64,000 bases of DNA from Hypoxylon rubiginosum (Eukaryota > Ascomycota > Sordariomycetes > Xylariales > Hypoxylaceae), in assembly GCA_902806565.1 (NCBI GenBank), contig CADCXA010000025.1, forward strand, positions 1,054,001-1,118,000, given 5' to 3'. Below are positions 24,117 through 35,560 of the stretch, piece after piece; positions within the stretch are counted from its first letter, which is position 1, and every line of letters begins with the position of its first letter. The notes beneath the pieces are model-generated. The model did no database searches. It saw only the letters and a program-made list of their open reading frames with translations, and was not told where the DNA came from. The position numbers and the translations under genes are program-made.

Positions 24117-27100
24117 CTACTTGTTTTGGCGATGTCGGGGAACCCATTTTCCGGGCGCACCAGAGGGCTTCAGGGTCTCACTAGGAGTCTCATTGGCGGC
24201 CGGTGCAGGTGCAGGTGCAGGTGCAGGGGAGGCACTCTCCCTGGGGGCACTTTGGCCGCCGCCAGCAGCTTTAGCAGCCTCACGCTCACGCCAAGACGGC
24301 TTGTTTCCTTGGAGGTTGAGCCGAAAAGGTCGATCGTTGGAATCCGTACGCTCCATCGGAGTAGAAGTACGGCTCGGCCCATTGCTTCCCGCGGCCGCAG
24401 CCGCAGCAGGAGCAGGAGCAGAAACAGGAGCAGCGGTCTTCGACGCCTCACGCTCACGCCACGAAGGCTTGGTCCCGACGAGAGGGATACGCGGTGCTCC
24501 AGAGGGCCGGTCGTTGGAGTCCGTGCGATCCATGGCAACTGCTTCGCGCCTGACTGGTACGCGTTCTGTTTCTCTTTCGGCGCGCCTCCGGGCCATCGCC
24601 TCTTCTTCTCTTCTGGCCTGGAGGGCAGCCTTCTCCAAACCTTCTTGGCGCTCCCTGTCTCGCTGTTCCTTGAGTCTGGCCAACTCCAGACGTCGCTCTT
24701 CGGCGCGCTTCTCTTGTTCTTTCTTGTCGTTTTCGGCGCGCTCCTCTGCCTCTCGCAGAGCCCTCTCCTTCTCTTCCCGCTCCCGCTTCTCTCGGAGCTT
24801 GCGCTCGCGGTACTCCTTCTTGCGAGCCTCGATCTGCTTGTTTAGCTCACGCTCGGCATCGCGCTGGCGTTTCTCAAACTCGTCACGACGACGATCGTGT
24901 AATGATTTTCTAAACGACTCATAATAAGGCATGAGGCGGCTTAGGCGATGTTTTAGCTCAACGCTCTCCTTGTGCTTCTCCTTGGACTGCTGGAGCGTCT
25001 CTGTCTTCACGGTCTCATACGCAGCCAGATCACGCTCGCGCTGTTTGGCATAGTCATCGGCAAGCTTCTTGACTTCTTCTTTCCTGAAGGCACGCTCGAG
25101 ATGATCAATGCGCTTTCCGGTGATGCGGAGCTTCTCGTTGATGTCGTTCTTCTCCCGCTCGAGCTGTGCGAGCTTCATGGCACGAAGGCGGTTGCTATCG
25201 TAGTCATCAATGTTCTCGAGGTCGATGTCGATAGCATTCGGGCCGATCTTAAGATCAGCGATCTGCTTCTTGAGTTCCTCTCTGCGAACACGATCTCTCT
25301 CATCTTTGAGACGCTTCTCCTCGCGCTCCTTCTGTTCCTGGGCCAGTCGGCGTTCCTCGGCTTCGGCCAATGCCTGTTCCTGGAGTCGCTTCTGTCTCGC
25401 CTTCTCCTTCTCTCTCTTTGCTTGGAGCTCAGACGCCTCTTCCTTTCGCTTCTGGATGACCTCCTTGCGAGCCAGAGTGTCTCGGTGCTCCTGTTCGGCC
25501 CCAGCCTTGGCTCTGACCAGCGCGGCTTTTCGGGCGTCTACCTGAAGCTGTCTGTGAGATGCGTCGATGTAGAAACAAGTGGTGTATAGAGTAGTAGTAA
25601 GTCGGCTAAGCTGAGTGCGAACAATCTCCGAAGGGGTGCTCTGAAGACGTTGCACAGTTCCAACCGGGCTCTCAGCAGAACCAGCAGCGGAGCCCGCATG
25701 GGTAGCTTTCGAAGAGGAAAATACGTCCTTGTCGAAGTTAAGAACTCCAGTAGCGTGGTCTAAGCGGATGGACAGATCCCCCTTCTTGTTTCCATTCATG
25801 ATGAATTTCTCTATAGTCCCGCGAGAGATCTGGAAAGGATCGGGAAATTGGGCGAGACTCTCTACGAAGGAAAGGTCAACTGACTCATATACTTGAGATA
25901 GTTGCTGGAATAGCCGGGTCAAGATGACTTGTTGAAGAGGTAGGATGTATTTCTCCATTTCAGAGTCAGCACCGATCTTAGTCAAGATGGGCGAGATCTT
26001 CTGACAGATGGAAAGAGGATGGAAGTCGACTTCGAGAATGTTGTATAGGTCTCTGATTTCCGGGCGGGCACGCTTTAGAAGCGACTTAGCCAGGGCATCA
26101 CGGAACAAGCCAGTGCGCGTGGGTGCAGTGGCCATGCCTAGCAGATGGGTAAGGCGTGAATTCTTGTTCTTCTTGGCCTCATCGAAGTCAACCATTGCGC
26201 CTCGCGATCGCGACGTGCTGATGACAGGAATAGAGAGAGCAGACAAAAGAACGAAGGAGGCGGCCTTTTGAAGGTCGGCCTCAGAGGCAGACGGGTTGTC
26301 GGATTTCTTGCTCTGGCCGGTGGCTACGAGCATCGACGATTGTCGGAGAAGGGTATAGTATCGAGACCAAGCGGCTGCGTGAAAGAGGTAGTTCTCACCG
26401 ACAAGGAAAATTCGGGTGAGTTTTTCGTAGTAGTTGGCCATCATGATATTCTTTGGGGGTCGCTTGCTAAGGTTTAGAAGAGTGTGGATATCTTCAACGC
26501 TTCGGAACGCTTCTTGCCAGAGTTCTAGCTCTACGGCGACGTTTAGCTGTTGAAAACGAGTCTCCAGGTGTCGCTGCAACGTGTCGGCATCGTTGAGGTT
26601 GATGGCATGCATTTGACTCGAATATTTGGCGGCGGTCTGGACATGGTTACGGAGTAGCTCGCAAAGCCTTCGGAACTCGGTCTTTCGCTGATACTTCAGA
26701 CAAAAGTCGAAAGCCTGGGTGGCGGTGCTCTGGTAAAGAAGTTCGAGTCTCGCATTATTTCGGAGGATATCAAGGACAGTTCGATAAGCCTCCCAAAGGA
26801 ACTTTAGCCACGGCGTTACGACAGCTCGCTCGGTGCGGTCCCTGGATTGTTCGCCCGAGACAGTGGCCAACAAGATGGACTCGGGAGTCTCGCTGGCTTC
26901 TAGATCATCGATGCTTGCGGTGGCATTTGCGTCAATGCTTGACTGTACCTCGTCCGCCTTTTTCTGTGCCTCTGTTACCTTGTCGGCGGCTAACTCGATG
27001 AACTTCTTGAGGACGAGTTCGATGGTGCTGATGTTGGTGTTCTGGGCGATATTCTTGTACGAGTAGAGCGCATCTTTAGCGAGCTTGCCTTTCTTCTGTT

Positions 27101-27284
27101 CGACAGACAACTCGACTAGGAGGAGCATGACGGGCTCCAAAGATACGATGGGGACATTTCGCGAGCGCTTGGAAGTAATATGATCGTGTAAAAGGTTCAA
27201 GGCGGCAGGAGCCTGGTTTACGCCAATAAGCTCCTGCGCGCGCTTGAGGACATTCTCAGGCTTCTGATGCGGAGGAGGCGGCAT
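24117..27284 (-). CDS. TIF32: Translation initiation factor eIF3 subunit a (Tif32)
   Basis: A single exon of 1055 residues starting at the ATG at 27284 ([13 protein letters not shown]), the conserved eIF3a N-terminus. eIF3a is the scaffold of the eIF3 complex on the 40S ribosomal subunit; it links mRNA entry-channel contacts with eIF3b and eIF3c. The N-terminal half is all-helical and contains the PCI domain at about residues 320-520. The region from about 560 to 900 is a long Arg/Glu/Lys coiled coil. The C-terminus has two copies of a motif containing RTDSNDRP followed by PSWRERE, separated by Ala/Pro-rich linkers, and ends in [10 protein letters not shown]. Length and order agree with fungal eIF3a. 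An in-frame TTG upstream at 27293 is not needed as a start. Confidence 0.97.
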   Translation of the reverse strand: MPPPPHQKPENVLKRAQELIGVNQAPAALNLLHDHITSKRSRNVPIVSLEPVMLLLVELSVEQKKGKLAKDALYSYKNIAQNTNISTIELVLKKFIELAADKVTEAQKKADEVQSSIDANATASIDDLEASETPESILLATVSGEQSRDRTERAVVTPWLKFLWEAYRTVLDILRNNARLELLYQSTATQAFDFCLKYQRKTEFRRLCELLRNHVQTAAKYSSQMHAINLNDADTLQRHLETRFQQLNVAVELELWQEAFRSVEDIHTLLNLSKRPPKNIMMANYYEKLTRIFLVGENYLFHAAAWSRYYTLLRQSSMLVATGQSKKSDNPSASEADLQKAASFVLLSALSIPVISTSRSRGAMVDFDEAKKNKNSRLTHLLGMATAPTRTGLFRDALAKSLLKRARPEIRDLYNILEVDFHPLSICQKISPILTKIGADSEMEKYILPLQQVILTRLFQQLSQVYESVDLSFVESLAQFPDPFQISRGTIEKFIMNGNKKGDLSIRLDHATGVLNFDKDVFSSSKATHAGSAAGSAESPVGTVQRLQSTPSEIVRTQLSRLTTTLYTTCFYIDASHRQLQVDARKAALVRAKAGAEQEHRDTLARKEVIQKRKEEASELQAKREKEKARQKRLQEQALAEAEERRLAQEQKEREEKRLKDERDRVRREELKKQIADLKIGPNAIDIDLENIDDYDSNRLRAMKLAQLEREKNDINEKLRITGKRIDHLERAFRKEEVKKLADDYAKQRERDLAAYETVKTETLQQSKEKHKESVELKHRLSRLMPYYESFRKSLHDRRRDEFEKRQRDAERELNKQIEARKKEYRERKLREKREREEKERALREAEERAENDKKEQEKRAEERRLELARLKEQRDRERQEGLEKAALQARREEEAMARRRAERETERVPVRREAVAMDRTDSNDRPSGAPRIPLVGTKPSWREREASKTAAPVSAPAPAAAAAAGSNGPSRTSTPMERTDSNDRPFRLNLQGNKPSWREREAAKAAGGGQSAPRESASPAPAPAPAPAANETPSETLKPSGAPGKWVPRHRQNK

Positions 27285-27903
27285 GCTGGGCAATCTCCTG
27301 GATGGATGGATATTGGGAGATTGATGCTGCCGGTTTTGCAGTTGGGGAGAAAAACCGCGAGAAACTGACGATGAAGATTTTAGATTTGTGCCACTTGTGT
27401 GGGTTTAGGAAGACGAGGGGCACGGGCTAATTTTCGCGGTCACATGATTTTTGCCAGAGTGAGCTGCCTGGCAGCCTGGGCACCTGCCGCTAAGGTAAAT
27501 CCGCTATGACCGAGCAGGTACCCTGGTACCTTATGTACATATGTAGTTAGCAGGCAGGCTCCTAATTGTGCACAACATAAAAATGAAACCCTGCATAACT
27601 TCTCTACACAATTTCAAACTCTCGACCACCTGTTTTATCGACTTCCTAGGAAGTCGTCTATTTTCTAAAATGTATAAGCCATCCTCTCAAGTACCATCTC
27701 GGCGAAATACGTAGAGGAACTAAAGTTCCTACGGTATCTAGGTGCCTAACTGGCTACATATGTACTTATACGCCCGGGTTAACCTAAGACGCCGAGATGG
27801 CACTTGAGGGGATAGGTAGGGAGAACACAGTACTCCGCTATCCCGTCGACCAATCTACCATAACACGCGGTTCCGGCTGACAGAGACTAAAGATGTTACC
27901 AAG
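27285..27903. other. eIF3a promoter region
   Basis: About 600 bp upstream of eIF3a. It contains short motifs with palindromic cores seen elsewhere in the window (GGTACCCTGGTACC-like near 27516-27531, ACATATGTA near 27537) and no coding sequence. Confidence 0.4.
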
Positions 27904-29204
27904 CTAACCAGCGGGCATCCCATAGCATCCACGAACTGCTAGCTCATAGTCGTCTTCTTGCTCTTCGGTAGGCATGTCTACTCGTAGCACTCGCGGCTGG
28001 GCTTCGCGATATCGTTGCATCTCGCGCCCGACCTGCTGTTCAGGAGTACTATTGGACGGATCGAGCAGCACGCAGCTATATAACCCAATGATCACTATGA
28101 CCACGTCACTGGAGTGTGTAACAACGATAATAACCCGTGACACATAAGACTCAAGTTCGTTTTCTGCTTGTGGACGAGTGTATCGCCGTGTTCCTGGAGG
28201 AGCCTCAGTGGCTGACTGGCGGTACGCGGATGGTTCTTCAAGACCTTGTAAGTAATTAGCTAGGGATACGGATCAATATACGGTCTGGATTAGTAGTTCT
28301 AGTGTAATTACTAAGTGTGGGCGTAAAGCTGGTCAGTTATGCTGGCAGCTGGTTGCGCCGTCTTTGCCTTCGTAGCTTACTTTCCGTCCATATACCCTTC
28401 ATTGATTTCGACGCCCGTGCTCCGCCTGGCCATGCTTCTAGTCTTTACAGTGCCCAGTCACTCATGGACCGTTTTCTTAGCTTTGGTACGGCCTGGTTTT
28501 GCATAGCTTTGGCTGCCTGCTCTTTGAACTCTTTGTAAACGCTGGGCCAAAGAGAGAAATTGTGAGCGGGTTCGATCTGATAGCAGTCAATGAAGAAGCA
28601 TATATGGTTCGCCTCAAATTTCTGCATATACGCTAAGTTAATCTTCGTATTAGTCTTCCATAGCAAACCTTTAGTGTGTATATATTTAGTAATGTTCATC
28701 GAATTACTGCTAAGTTCCACCTAAAAGGACGGGAGTAAGATAATAGCAGTAGTCAGACTAGAAGGATGATGCATTAGATGAAAGGAAAAGAAGTTACCAG
28801 CCTACAGAAGTTTTATAATGCAGCAGACTTTATAACTACCTAGGTAGTTTAATCTCGATTAAACCAATGAAATTATCGAAAAACGAGGCCCTCGCAAGAT
28901 CAAGTTTATCATAACGGCTCGGCCCGTACTACATCCTTACAGAAACAACACGCAATAGCCCAAAGGATGGGAATCCATACCTCTGATTACCAAGACCACG
29001 TAAGTGTTAACCATGATATAAAGTTGGATCAGTACTCTTCATAAGTGACCGGTTGACTTCTTGAAAAGCGTTGAGAGTAGCTTCATCATTATTGTATCTT
29101 GCATCCCACTTCTTCAACCTCTCTTCGAGAGAGTTTGGAACTGCCTCTGGCCGACTACTTGTCTAGATGGTTGGATCGTAGCCGTCGCCTGTTGAGGTTA
29201 GCAT
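27904..29204 (-). pseudogene. Possible decayed gene, unidentified
   Basis: Three protein-like open stretches lie in order on the minus strand. The first starts at the ATG at 29204 and continues to about 29010, with one internal TAG after PTI; it includes KKWDARYNNDEATLNAF. The second (28720-28445) follows a good acceptor, TCCTTTTAG, and includes ANHICFFIDCYQIEP. The third runs open for about 120 codons to a stop at 27904 and includes EEQEDDYELAVRGCYG. I could not join them with consistent splice phases, and stop codons interrupt the first two. A decayed multi-exon gene is plausible; chance open frames cannot be excluded. No family was recognised. Confidence 0.35.
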
Positions 29205-29659
29205 ATTGCTGGAGAAGAGTCTCGGCGTTTCCGTAAACTAAGCTCCTCTATTAGGTTCTTTATTAGGTGCCTTTGTTGGCGGGCGCGCGAGTGGCGGAGG
29301 GAGGGTATGATAACGCAAGGAGTCTGCACATTAAGCAGGCCATAAGGCCATATACATAACATGCTAGGCTTTGGTCGTATATTTAAACTGTGTCGGTTGA
29401 GGTGGATCCTTGCTATGCATAGTACCAACATACCTGTACGCTATTGGAGTCTTGGACGACACCTGCAGTCACCGATATTTGCTGTTTTGTGCACTCAAGC
29501 CTTCTAGTAAATGGGGTCAACTAGCTGCCCTACGTCAAGTTACAGGACATTTTTCGTTGTTACAACTTTCGTCTAGTGAAAAGTGCAATACCTATCCTTC
29601 AATTGTGAAAGGTGACCCGTTCTGTTCTTTCTGTCTGGTCAAATATCTCTTCGGTCATC

Positions 29660-31100
29660 ATGGCCCCTATTGACATTGCATCGGCTATCGCTCCCACCAA
29701 CATCGGTGCCGTCCCCAAGCTTCTGTCAGAGGTGACCTCTGCCGGCGATGCCCTCTCTAAGGCAGGCGAGGATTCTGTTGCAGCCCGGCGGGAGCTGCTT
29801 GTGAAAGTCCGAGAGCTTACGCGCGCGCTCGAGACTCCACGCGAGATCATGATCCAGCAAGTCTGGGCGCAGGCTAGTCGAGAACATCCCGACAATGAAT
29901 GTCAGCTAATTGAACTCCAGCCTACCAATGTCATGGCCATCTCATTTGGCGTGCAATCGGGCGTGTGGACTGCCATGACAAATAATGGTGACGGCCCTCA
30001 GAAAGTAGTCGACCTGGCCAAGCAACTCGGCATACAAGAGGAGCTGTTGCAGCGCATGATGCGGCATATCGCTGCTTCTGGTTATATCGATATGACAGCT
30101 CCGGATGAGTACACGCCCAATAGCTTCAGTAAGTCTTTAGCTCTTGCAGTCATGAGCGGTGCCTACCACACCGTGTAAGACTTATGCTTGAACGAACTAG
30201 TCCAGCGACTAATTGGTCTTCAAATAGCCCCCCGATTCTGAACCCCCCCTTCTTACACGCCCACGACTGGCTCAAGGATAGGGGTTACACGTGTCCAATA
30301 GACAACTTCGACACTCCGTATCAGGTAGCTCACAATACCGAGCTTCACTAGTTTGCGCACCTGCAGTCAAACCCACCGCATGGGCAGAATTTCAACGACC
30401 ACATGCATGGTTATCTCCTGGGGCGTCCGGGATGGATGGACGAGGGGTTCTATCCGGTCAAGGAGCGACTCTTCGACGGCTTCGACGCGGCAAACAAGGA
30501 CGCTGTCTTGCTTGTTGACATCGCGGGGGGCTTTGGTCATTATACGGAGGGGTTCCTATCCAAGTTCCCGGACGCCCCTGGACGGCTAATCCTCCAAGAC
30601 TTGCCCCCTGTCCTTGGACAGATCCAGCAACTCCACCCACGCATCGAGAAGATGGAATATGATTTCTTCACTGAGCAGCCGGTGAAGGGTGAGTGTCACG
30701 TTCGGCATTCATTCAACCTATTATCAGCCCTCTCATTCCTATCAATCCGCAAGGGCGACTGACTAACATCTTGTCCTAAGGTGCACGCGCGTACTACACG
30801 CACTTCGTCCTCCACGACTGGCCGGATGAGGAGGCCGTCAAGATTGCTAGTCGTGTCAGGGAAGCTATGAAGCCTGGTTACAGCAGGTTCCTCATTCATG
30901 AGCACGTCGTCCCCCCTATGGGGCAGGACTACGAACAGACCGCCCTAGACCTTATCATGATGACAAATTTCGGCGCCAAGGAGCGCAGTCCTGCTCAATG
31001 GTCTGAACTGCTGGAGAAGAGATGCGGGCTCAAGATCGTGAAGATATGGACCCCGATCAACGGCATCGAGAGTATTGTTGAATGCGAGCGTCCCGAGTAA
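29660..31100 (+). pseudogene. Plant-type O-methyltransferase gene with an in-frame TAG
   Basis: Exons 29660-30174, 30228-30688 and 30781-31100 join in compatible phases (introns of 53 and 92 bp) into a frame of 431 codons, the normal size for a fungal SAM-dependent O-methyltransferase of the caffeate OMT type. Residues 1-170 form the winged-helix dimerisation domain. The catalytic domain shows the SAM-binding loop LVDIAGGFGHYTEGF and the catalytic-base region HFVLHDWPDEEAVK. Codon 213 is TAG (30349-30351), inside NTELH*FAHLQ where a residue such as Tyr is expected. Nothing else is broken. A 27-bp intron removing it is implausibly short. It may be a recent pseudogene, a base-call error or a read-through case. 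Such enzymes usually modify secondary metabolites, but no synthase gene lies nearby. Confidence 0.8.
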
Positions 31101-32616
31101 AAAGAAAAAGAAAAAAGAAAAAAGGTTGGCTCCAATGCACTTATAAGACTAAGCCGGGTTTGAGCAAAAGTGGTGAAAATGCTACCTATGCCCCTAACCG
31201 ACGGGTGTATCTGCCAAAGATCGGATCTACATGTATACCTCGAATCGGAATATTCAACATTGAAATTCACTACATGTAGTCCATCGTTTCCAAGTACCTA
31301 AGTAGGCAAATTTACGAAAAACACAAATACCTGATGACATGTAGCAGGTAGGCACTGGTCTCAGGGTCCAGCAAAGTTCCGGTGACGAGTCCGAAGAGAC
31401 GGCACCCAAAATCCCATCCGAACTACCAATATGTCCTTCACGAATAATGAACCAGCCGATTGCTTGCCTGTAGATAGGCATTGAGTCTGGAAAAACCACT
31501 AGTATTCTCACCTTAGGATTAGGACCTAGGTAGCCCCCGAATTGGGGGCTTATGGGACAAGTCGTATTACATAAATCGAGTTGGGCTGATTTCCACGTCC
31601 AATGTGCAAAGGCCGATACATAGTACCGGTTTAAAGAAAGGGATAGTGGAAAATATCAAAATAATTTCTTTTTGCTACCGAATGTTTATTTTGAGATGGA
31701 AAAAAAAAAGAGATACTTCTTCATTAAATGAAGCCCCGCCTTTAATGAATAATCCACATATTAAGGTAAAGGTTCCGGTAGCGAGTCCTACGTGGGCAGT
31801 GGCCCGTGGGACAGTGGGATAGGGGAATCACATAATCAAGCGAGGCAGACTTTTAGACTTTACGTTCGTCGTTGAGTGTTGGCTAGCGTGGCCCGTGCTT
31901 TTTAGGATGGAAATTCCCTTTAGCGAACTATCCCTCAAAACGGGCTCCAATTTCCCAGCCTGCAAAAGGGTCCCCATACTCAGATCCTCCTGACCAATAG
32001 GGAGTCAGACTTGACTAGACCAGCTAGACTTGACCATGTCCACTGTCCAGTTGCTTGTCCAGTGCTACGCCCATAACTTTCGTACCAAATACGCCAACTC
32101 TTTCTTACTTCCCCAGCTTCTCATTAAGTAGTCTCTCCTTCACGTTCCTTTCTCGACGAACCCAGCCCACGTCCTATCGCTGCGCGCCCTTTTGTCGCCC
32201 CGGAAGCTTTTGATATAACTTTAACTTCCTTCGTGTCGAGATCGCCTTGATTTGTAAGTCTTTTCTACCGTTCCTGTCGCGGCCTGCCTCGATTGAAAAC
32301 GCCGATGCCGACACGAAGGCATTGGAAATTGGCTTAGCTCCCCTTGCATCCCTCCCTTCCGATAGGGGGCATGGAGCCGCAAACACGCGAACAAGACATC
32401 CATCTCAAATGTTCCTGAAGAAACTCAATCGGCAATGGCACATGATCCTGAGTGGGAATTTTACTGACACGAGCTATGTCGTCCGCAGAGATTCACGATC
32501 CCCGGCCTCCAGGAGGCGCTGCAAGTGGTCCAAGCACAGAGCCGCTCTCTCTAGGACCCAAACATAGGACCGATTTCGTCGCTTCTTCTTTCGCCTCGTC
32601 AATTCCTCATAACACG
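31101..32616. other. Intergenic region upstream of the G-gamma gene
   Basis: About 1.5 kb without a supported gene. From about 32040 the sequence becomes pyrimidine-rich and promoter-like. The G-gamma reading frame stays open upstream to an ATG at 32476, so part of this stretch could be translated, but it does not resemble the family. Confidence 0.4.
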
Positions 32617-32969
32617 ATGCCTCAATACACCTCTCGAGATGTCGGCGACCCGTCGCAAATCAAGAAGAACAAGCAGTCGATGGCCGACCTGAAACTGCGA
32701 CGGTTGACCGAGCTGAACAGCAGGCTACGCGAGGACCTAGAACGAGAACGCATTCCCGTGTCGCAGGCAGCTAGGAGGTGAGACCTATATACCAATAGAT
32801 ACCAACAGCTCTACGTATTCTAGCATTATTTCTGACGCGATATTGCAGCATTATCGCGTACTGCAACAGCACGAGGGATTACATGGTCCCGTCAGTATGG
32901 GGAGCCGTCCCCCGAGGAGAAGACCCATACGCGCCCCAAACGAATGGCGGGTGCTGCTTGGTGATGTAG
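32617..32969 (+). CDS. gng-1: Heterotrimeric G-protein gamma subunit
   Basis: Exons 32617-32777 and 32849-32969 (71-bp intron GTGAGA...TGCAG, phase 2) encode 93 residues, the standard length for filamentous-fungal G-gamma. The N-terminal helix (KQSMADLKLRRLTELN) forms the coiled coil with G-beta. IAYCNSTRDYMVPSVWG is the conserved second-exon core. The protein ends in a CaaX box, CLVM, preceded by another Cys, so it should be farnesylated and probably palmitoylated for plasma-membrane anchoring. Together with G-beta it signals in mating, conidiation and growth pathways. An upstream in-frame ATG at 32476 would add 47 residues; the start at MPQYTS is chosen because family members begin there. 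Confidence 0.95.
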
Positions 32970-34649
32970 AGCTGAGTACCGCAAGCAACCAGACCAGTCG
33001 GGGGGAAGCGCGCATAGCAGGTGCAACGTGTTACTGTGGGATTTATGTTGCGACGAGGTCTGAAGGTTTGGTTACCTGATTTCAACGATGGGTGTGTGCC
33101 GTCTTTGGCCTTGCTCATCAATGTCTTGCGCAGACCCTAATTTTGTTAAGCACTGCTGGGGGGACGGGAGACTCGCCGGAAGACAAAACAAGAAGGAAGG
33201 GGTCAAGATGCGAGAGAAGAAGAAAAAGCTACCACAATACCCAACGCCCGATTACTATCGGGCATGTTACGATAATTTCAACAACCGACATACGTGGATA
33301 CTTTCTCCATGTACTGGTTGGTCGGTGGACGAGCAGTCCGCCGCGGAGCAGAAAAGGAGTCCTGGGAAGAAGCTCGTCAACATGTAATATTTGTTCATTC
33401 ATGACTGTATTGTTCTTCCTTTTTCCTTTGTCGACTCTATCATAACTCGATGAATGACAATATTTCCTTGTTATGACCACCATCTAATTATATCCATTAC
33501 AAGAACTTGTTCCAATTTGTGTCTTGCCGTCTACATTACGCCTACAGTTAAGCCTAGCAACAATACCGACACGAATAGGGGACTATGCAGTTGTTCCCCT
33601 TCATGATAATGATCCTAGCTGTAGATCGTGAAGAGCAAGGCTAGCATGAAGGATCTCCTTCTCCGGCAGACCCTATCTGCCTATCTGTCTATCTACCCAT
33701 ACCCATATCCATACCCATACCAATATCAATACCGCATCGATCATATCCACATGATATGTTTTTATCTCCAACTTGATATGCAGAGAAACTAGCGGTCTGG
33801 CAGGTCTGGCAGCAAAATGCTTGCTTACCTACCCAGCCTACCATAGGCGGTAGCCCACCTGGTAATAGTTCGCATATAATCGTCTTCGAAGTTTGGGTGC
33901 TAAAATCTGCAAGCGATTTACTTACGGGTCTTGGGTTGGATGCGTGCCGCAGCAAGCGGTAAATAAAAACCCATTCCGGCTCCGAAGGCCCCTAAGGCCC
34001 CCAAGGCGTCTCAATATAACATGCAGGCGTCTAGATTTAACAATTGTGTTCTTAGCGTTACGTACCTAACGTATTTTGTATAGATCTACCCGTCTACACA
34101 TGTAGGTTTGTTCCAAGGACTATGTGATGAAGCAATTGGCGATTTATATAAAAGAAAGAAGTTTTTTTTTTTTTGCAAGTATCCAAATAACCGGGAAAGC
34201 TCTAGGACATTAATACACCTCCTATGCTCTAAAACAGGTAGGTGGCTACCATCAAGTTCGCCCAGAACCAGCGCGTTGGGAAAGTATTCGCCCAATCAGC
34301 ATCGATACGGAAGGGATAAGTTTTCCAAATGAACCCCTCACTAAAAGATGGGAAGTCCCAGGTCGTTGAAGTTTGACAGCCCGTCAGCCCGTTTCGATCT
34401 TTTTTCAATTGAAGCTTGTCTTTTAGCTCGTCCCGTCTCATTGAACCCCCCTTACATCTTCCCGTCGTCATAGGGTAATAAACGCTTTCCCCCCACGTCA
34501 AACCCCGTTCCTAAAACAGAGACAATTCGCAAGAGACCTAATAATTTCAGCCTCGAAAACGCCCCCCCCGTATAAGCTCACGAGGCCAAATACCTCCTGA
34601 GACACATAAGACAAAAAGCTGTTCCCCGTCAAAAAAAAGGAAAAAGAAA
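32970..34649. other. Intergenic region with a hexamer-like minisatellite
   Basis: No gene is supported in this 1.7-kb spacer. Imperfect CCATAC/CCATAT units occur near 33697-33735. Poly-A and poly-T tracts, for example around 34155-34172, are typical of fungal intergenic DNA. Confidence 0.45.
33697..33735. repeat. Imperfect CCATAC-type minisatellite
   Basis: Five to six consecutive six-base units related to ACCCAT/CCATAC, the last ones drifting to CAATAT. The run lies in intergenic DNA and encodes nothing evident. Confidence 0.7.
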
Positions 34650-35560
34650 ATGGCCGAGGCCGAGACCAAGACCTCGTCGGTCCCCGCATCCCCCGACTCT
34701 TCTTCTTCTCCGTTCCCACTCCCTCGTGTTACCATCCGCTTTTGCACGCAGTGTAAGTGGATGTTGAGAGCCGCATACGTAAGTCTGGCCTCTACCTCGA
34801 GGACTACCTCTTGTCTATGTATCTTCTCTTTTACGACTTATCCAAGCTGAGAAACACATTACGTGTGTGTGAAAGGAGCACGGCCCCAGCCCTGGCGTCC
34901 GATGTCATTAATTATCAACCGCTAGCAACCCCCCGCCAACCCCGCCATCGTATATCTTCTTATACACACACCTCTCTCTTTAACCTAGCTCCCCTACGTT
35001 ACTTAGGTGCCTATATACACAGCTAAAACAGTAGCTTCGCTGACATGACCCGCCAGTTCGCGCAAGAGCTCCTCTCGACCTTCTCGACGTCGCTGGGCGA
35101 GGTAGCCCTGCAACCATCCACAGGCGGCACCTTCGTCGTCGAGATATTCTTCCGGGACCCGAACAACCCTGCCTCCTCCCCCTCCTCTTCCCCGTCGGGC
35201 AACCCCGCGATACAGAACCGCGTGCTCTGGGACCGCAAGGTCGACGGCGGGTTCCCCGAGACCAAGGAGCTGAAGCGGCGGGTGCGGGACACCATCGAGC
35301 CGGGTCGGGACCTGGGGCACGTGGACAGGCACTACCCGTCGTCGTCGTCGTCGTCGTCTAGCAAACCCAAGACGGATCAGGCTACGGAGCAGACGAGAGT
35401 ATCGGGGGTTGGTCAGTCGGCAGCCGAAGACGAAAACGCCCTCGGTTTACACACGCAACCGGAAATTATCGGCGGGCCGGCGTGCAGCAACAACACGCCG
35501 GGGACCGAGAGCGCGCGGACGAACGCGGCGACGCAGCAGGAGTGCGAGGACTGCAAATAA
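34650..35560 (+). CDS. Rdx (SelW/SelT/SelH-like) thioredoxin-fold protein
   Basis: Exons 34650-34778 and 35057-35560 join in phase 0 (GTAAGT...CCAG; a long intron of 278 bp) to give 210 residues. The fused N-terminus VTIRFCTQCKWMLRAAY-FAQELL is the hallmark of the Rdx family: a beta strand, then a CxxC redox motif (Cys32, Cys35), then a helix. The core also has the expected LQPSTGGTFVVEI strand and the LWDRKVDGGFPETKELK segment. A Cys replaces selenocysteine, as is usual in fungi. Family members act in thiol redox chemistry, but the substrates are not defined. The roughly 95-residue C-terminal tail, with a run of eight serines and no conserved look, is longer than in animal SelW. The family is sure; the cellular role is open. 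Confidence 0.9.

Noticed and set aside
24121..24924. Long plus-strand frame of 267 codons opposite eIF3a
   Set aside because: Antisense shadow of the Arg/Glu/Ala-rich eIF3a coding sequence, which avoids stops on the opposite strand.
30322..30351. Tiny intron that would remove the methyltransferase TAG
   Set aside because: The GT-to-AG distance is only 27 bp, below any plausible fungal intron, and it would delete conserved sequence.
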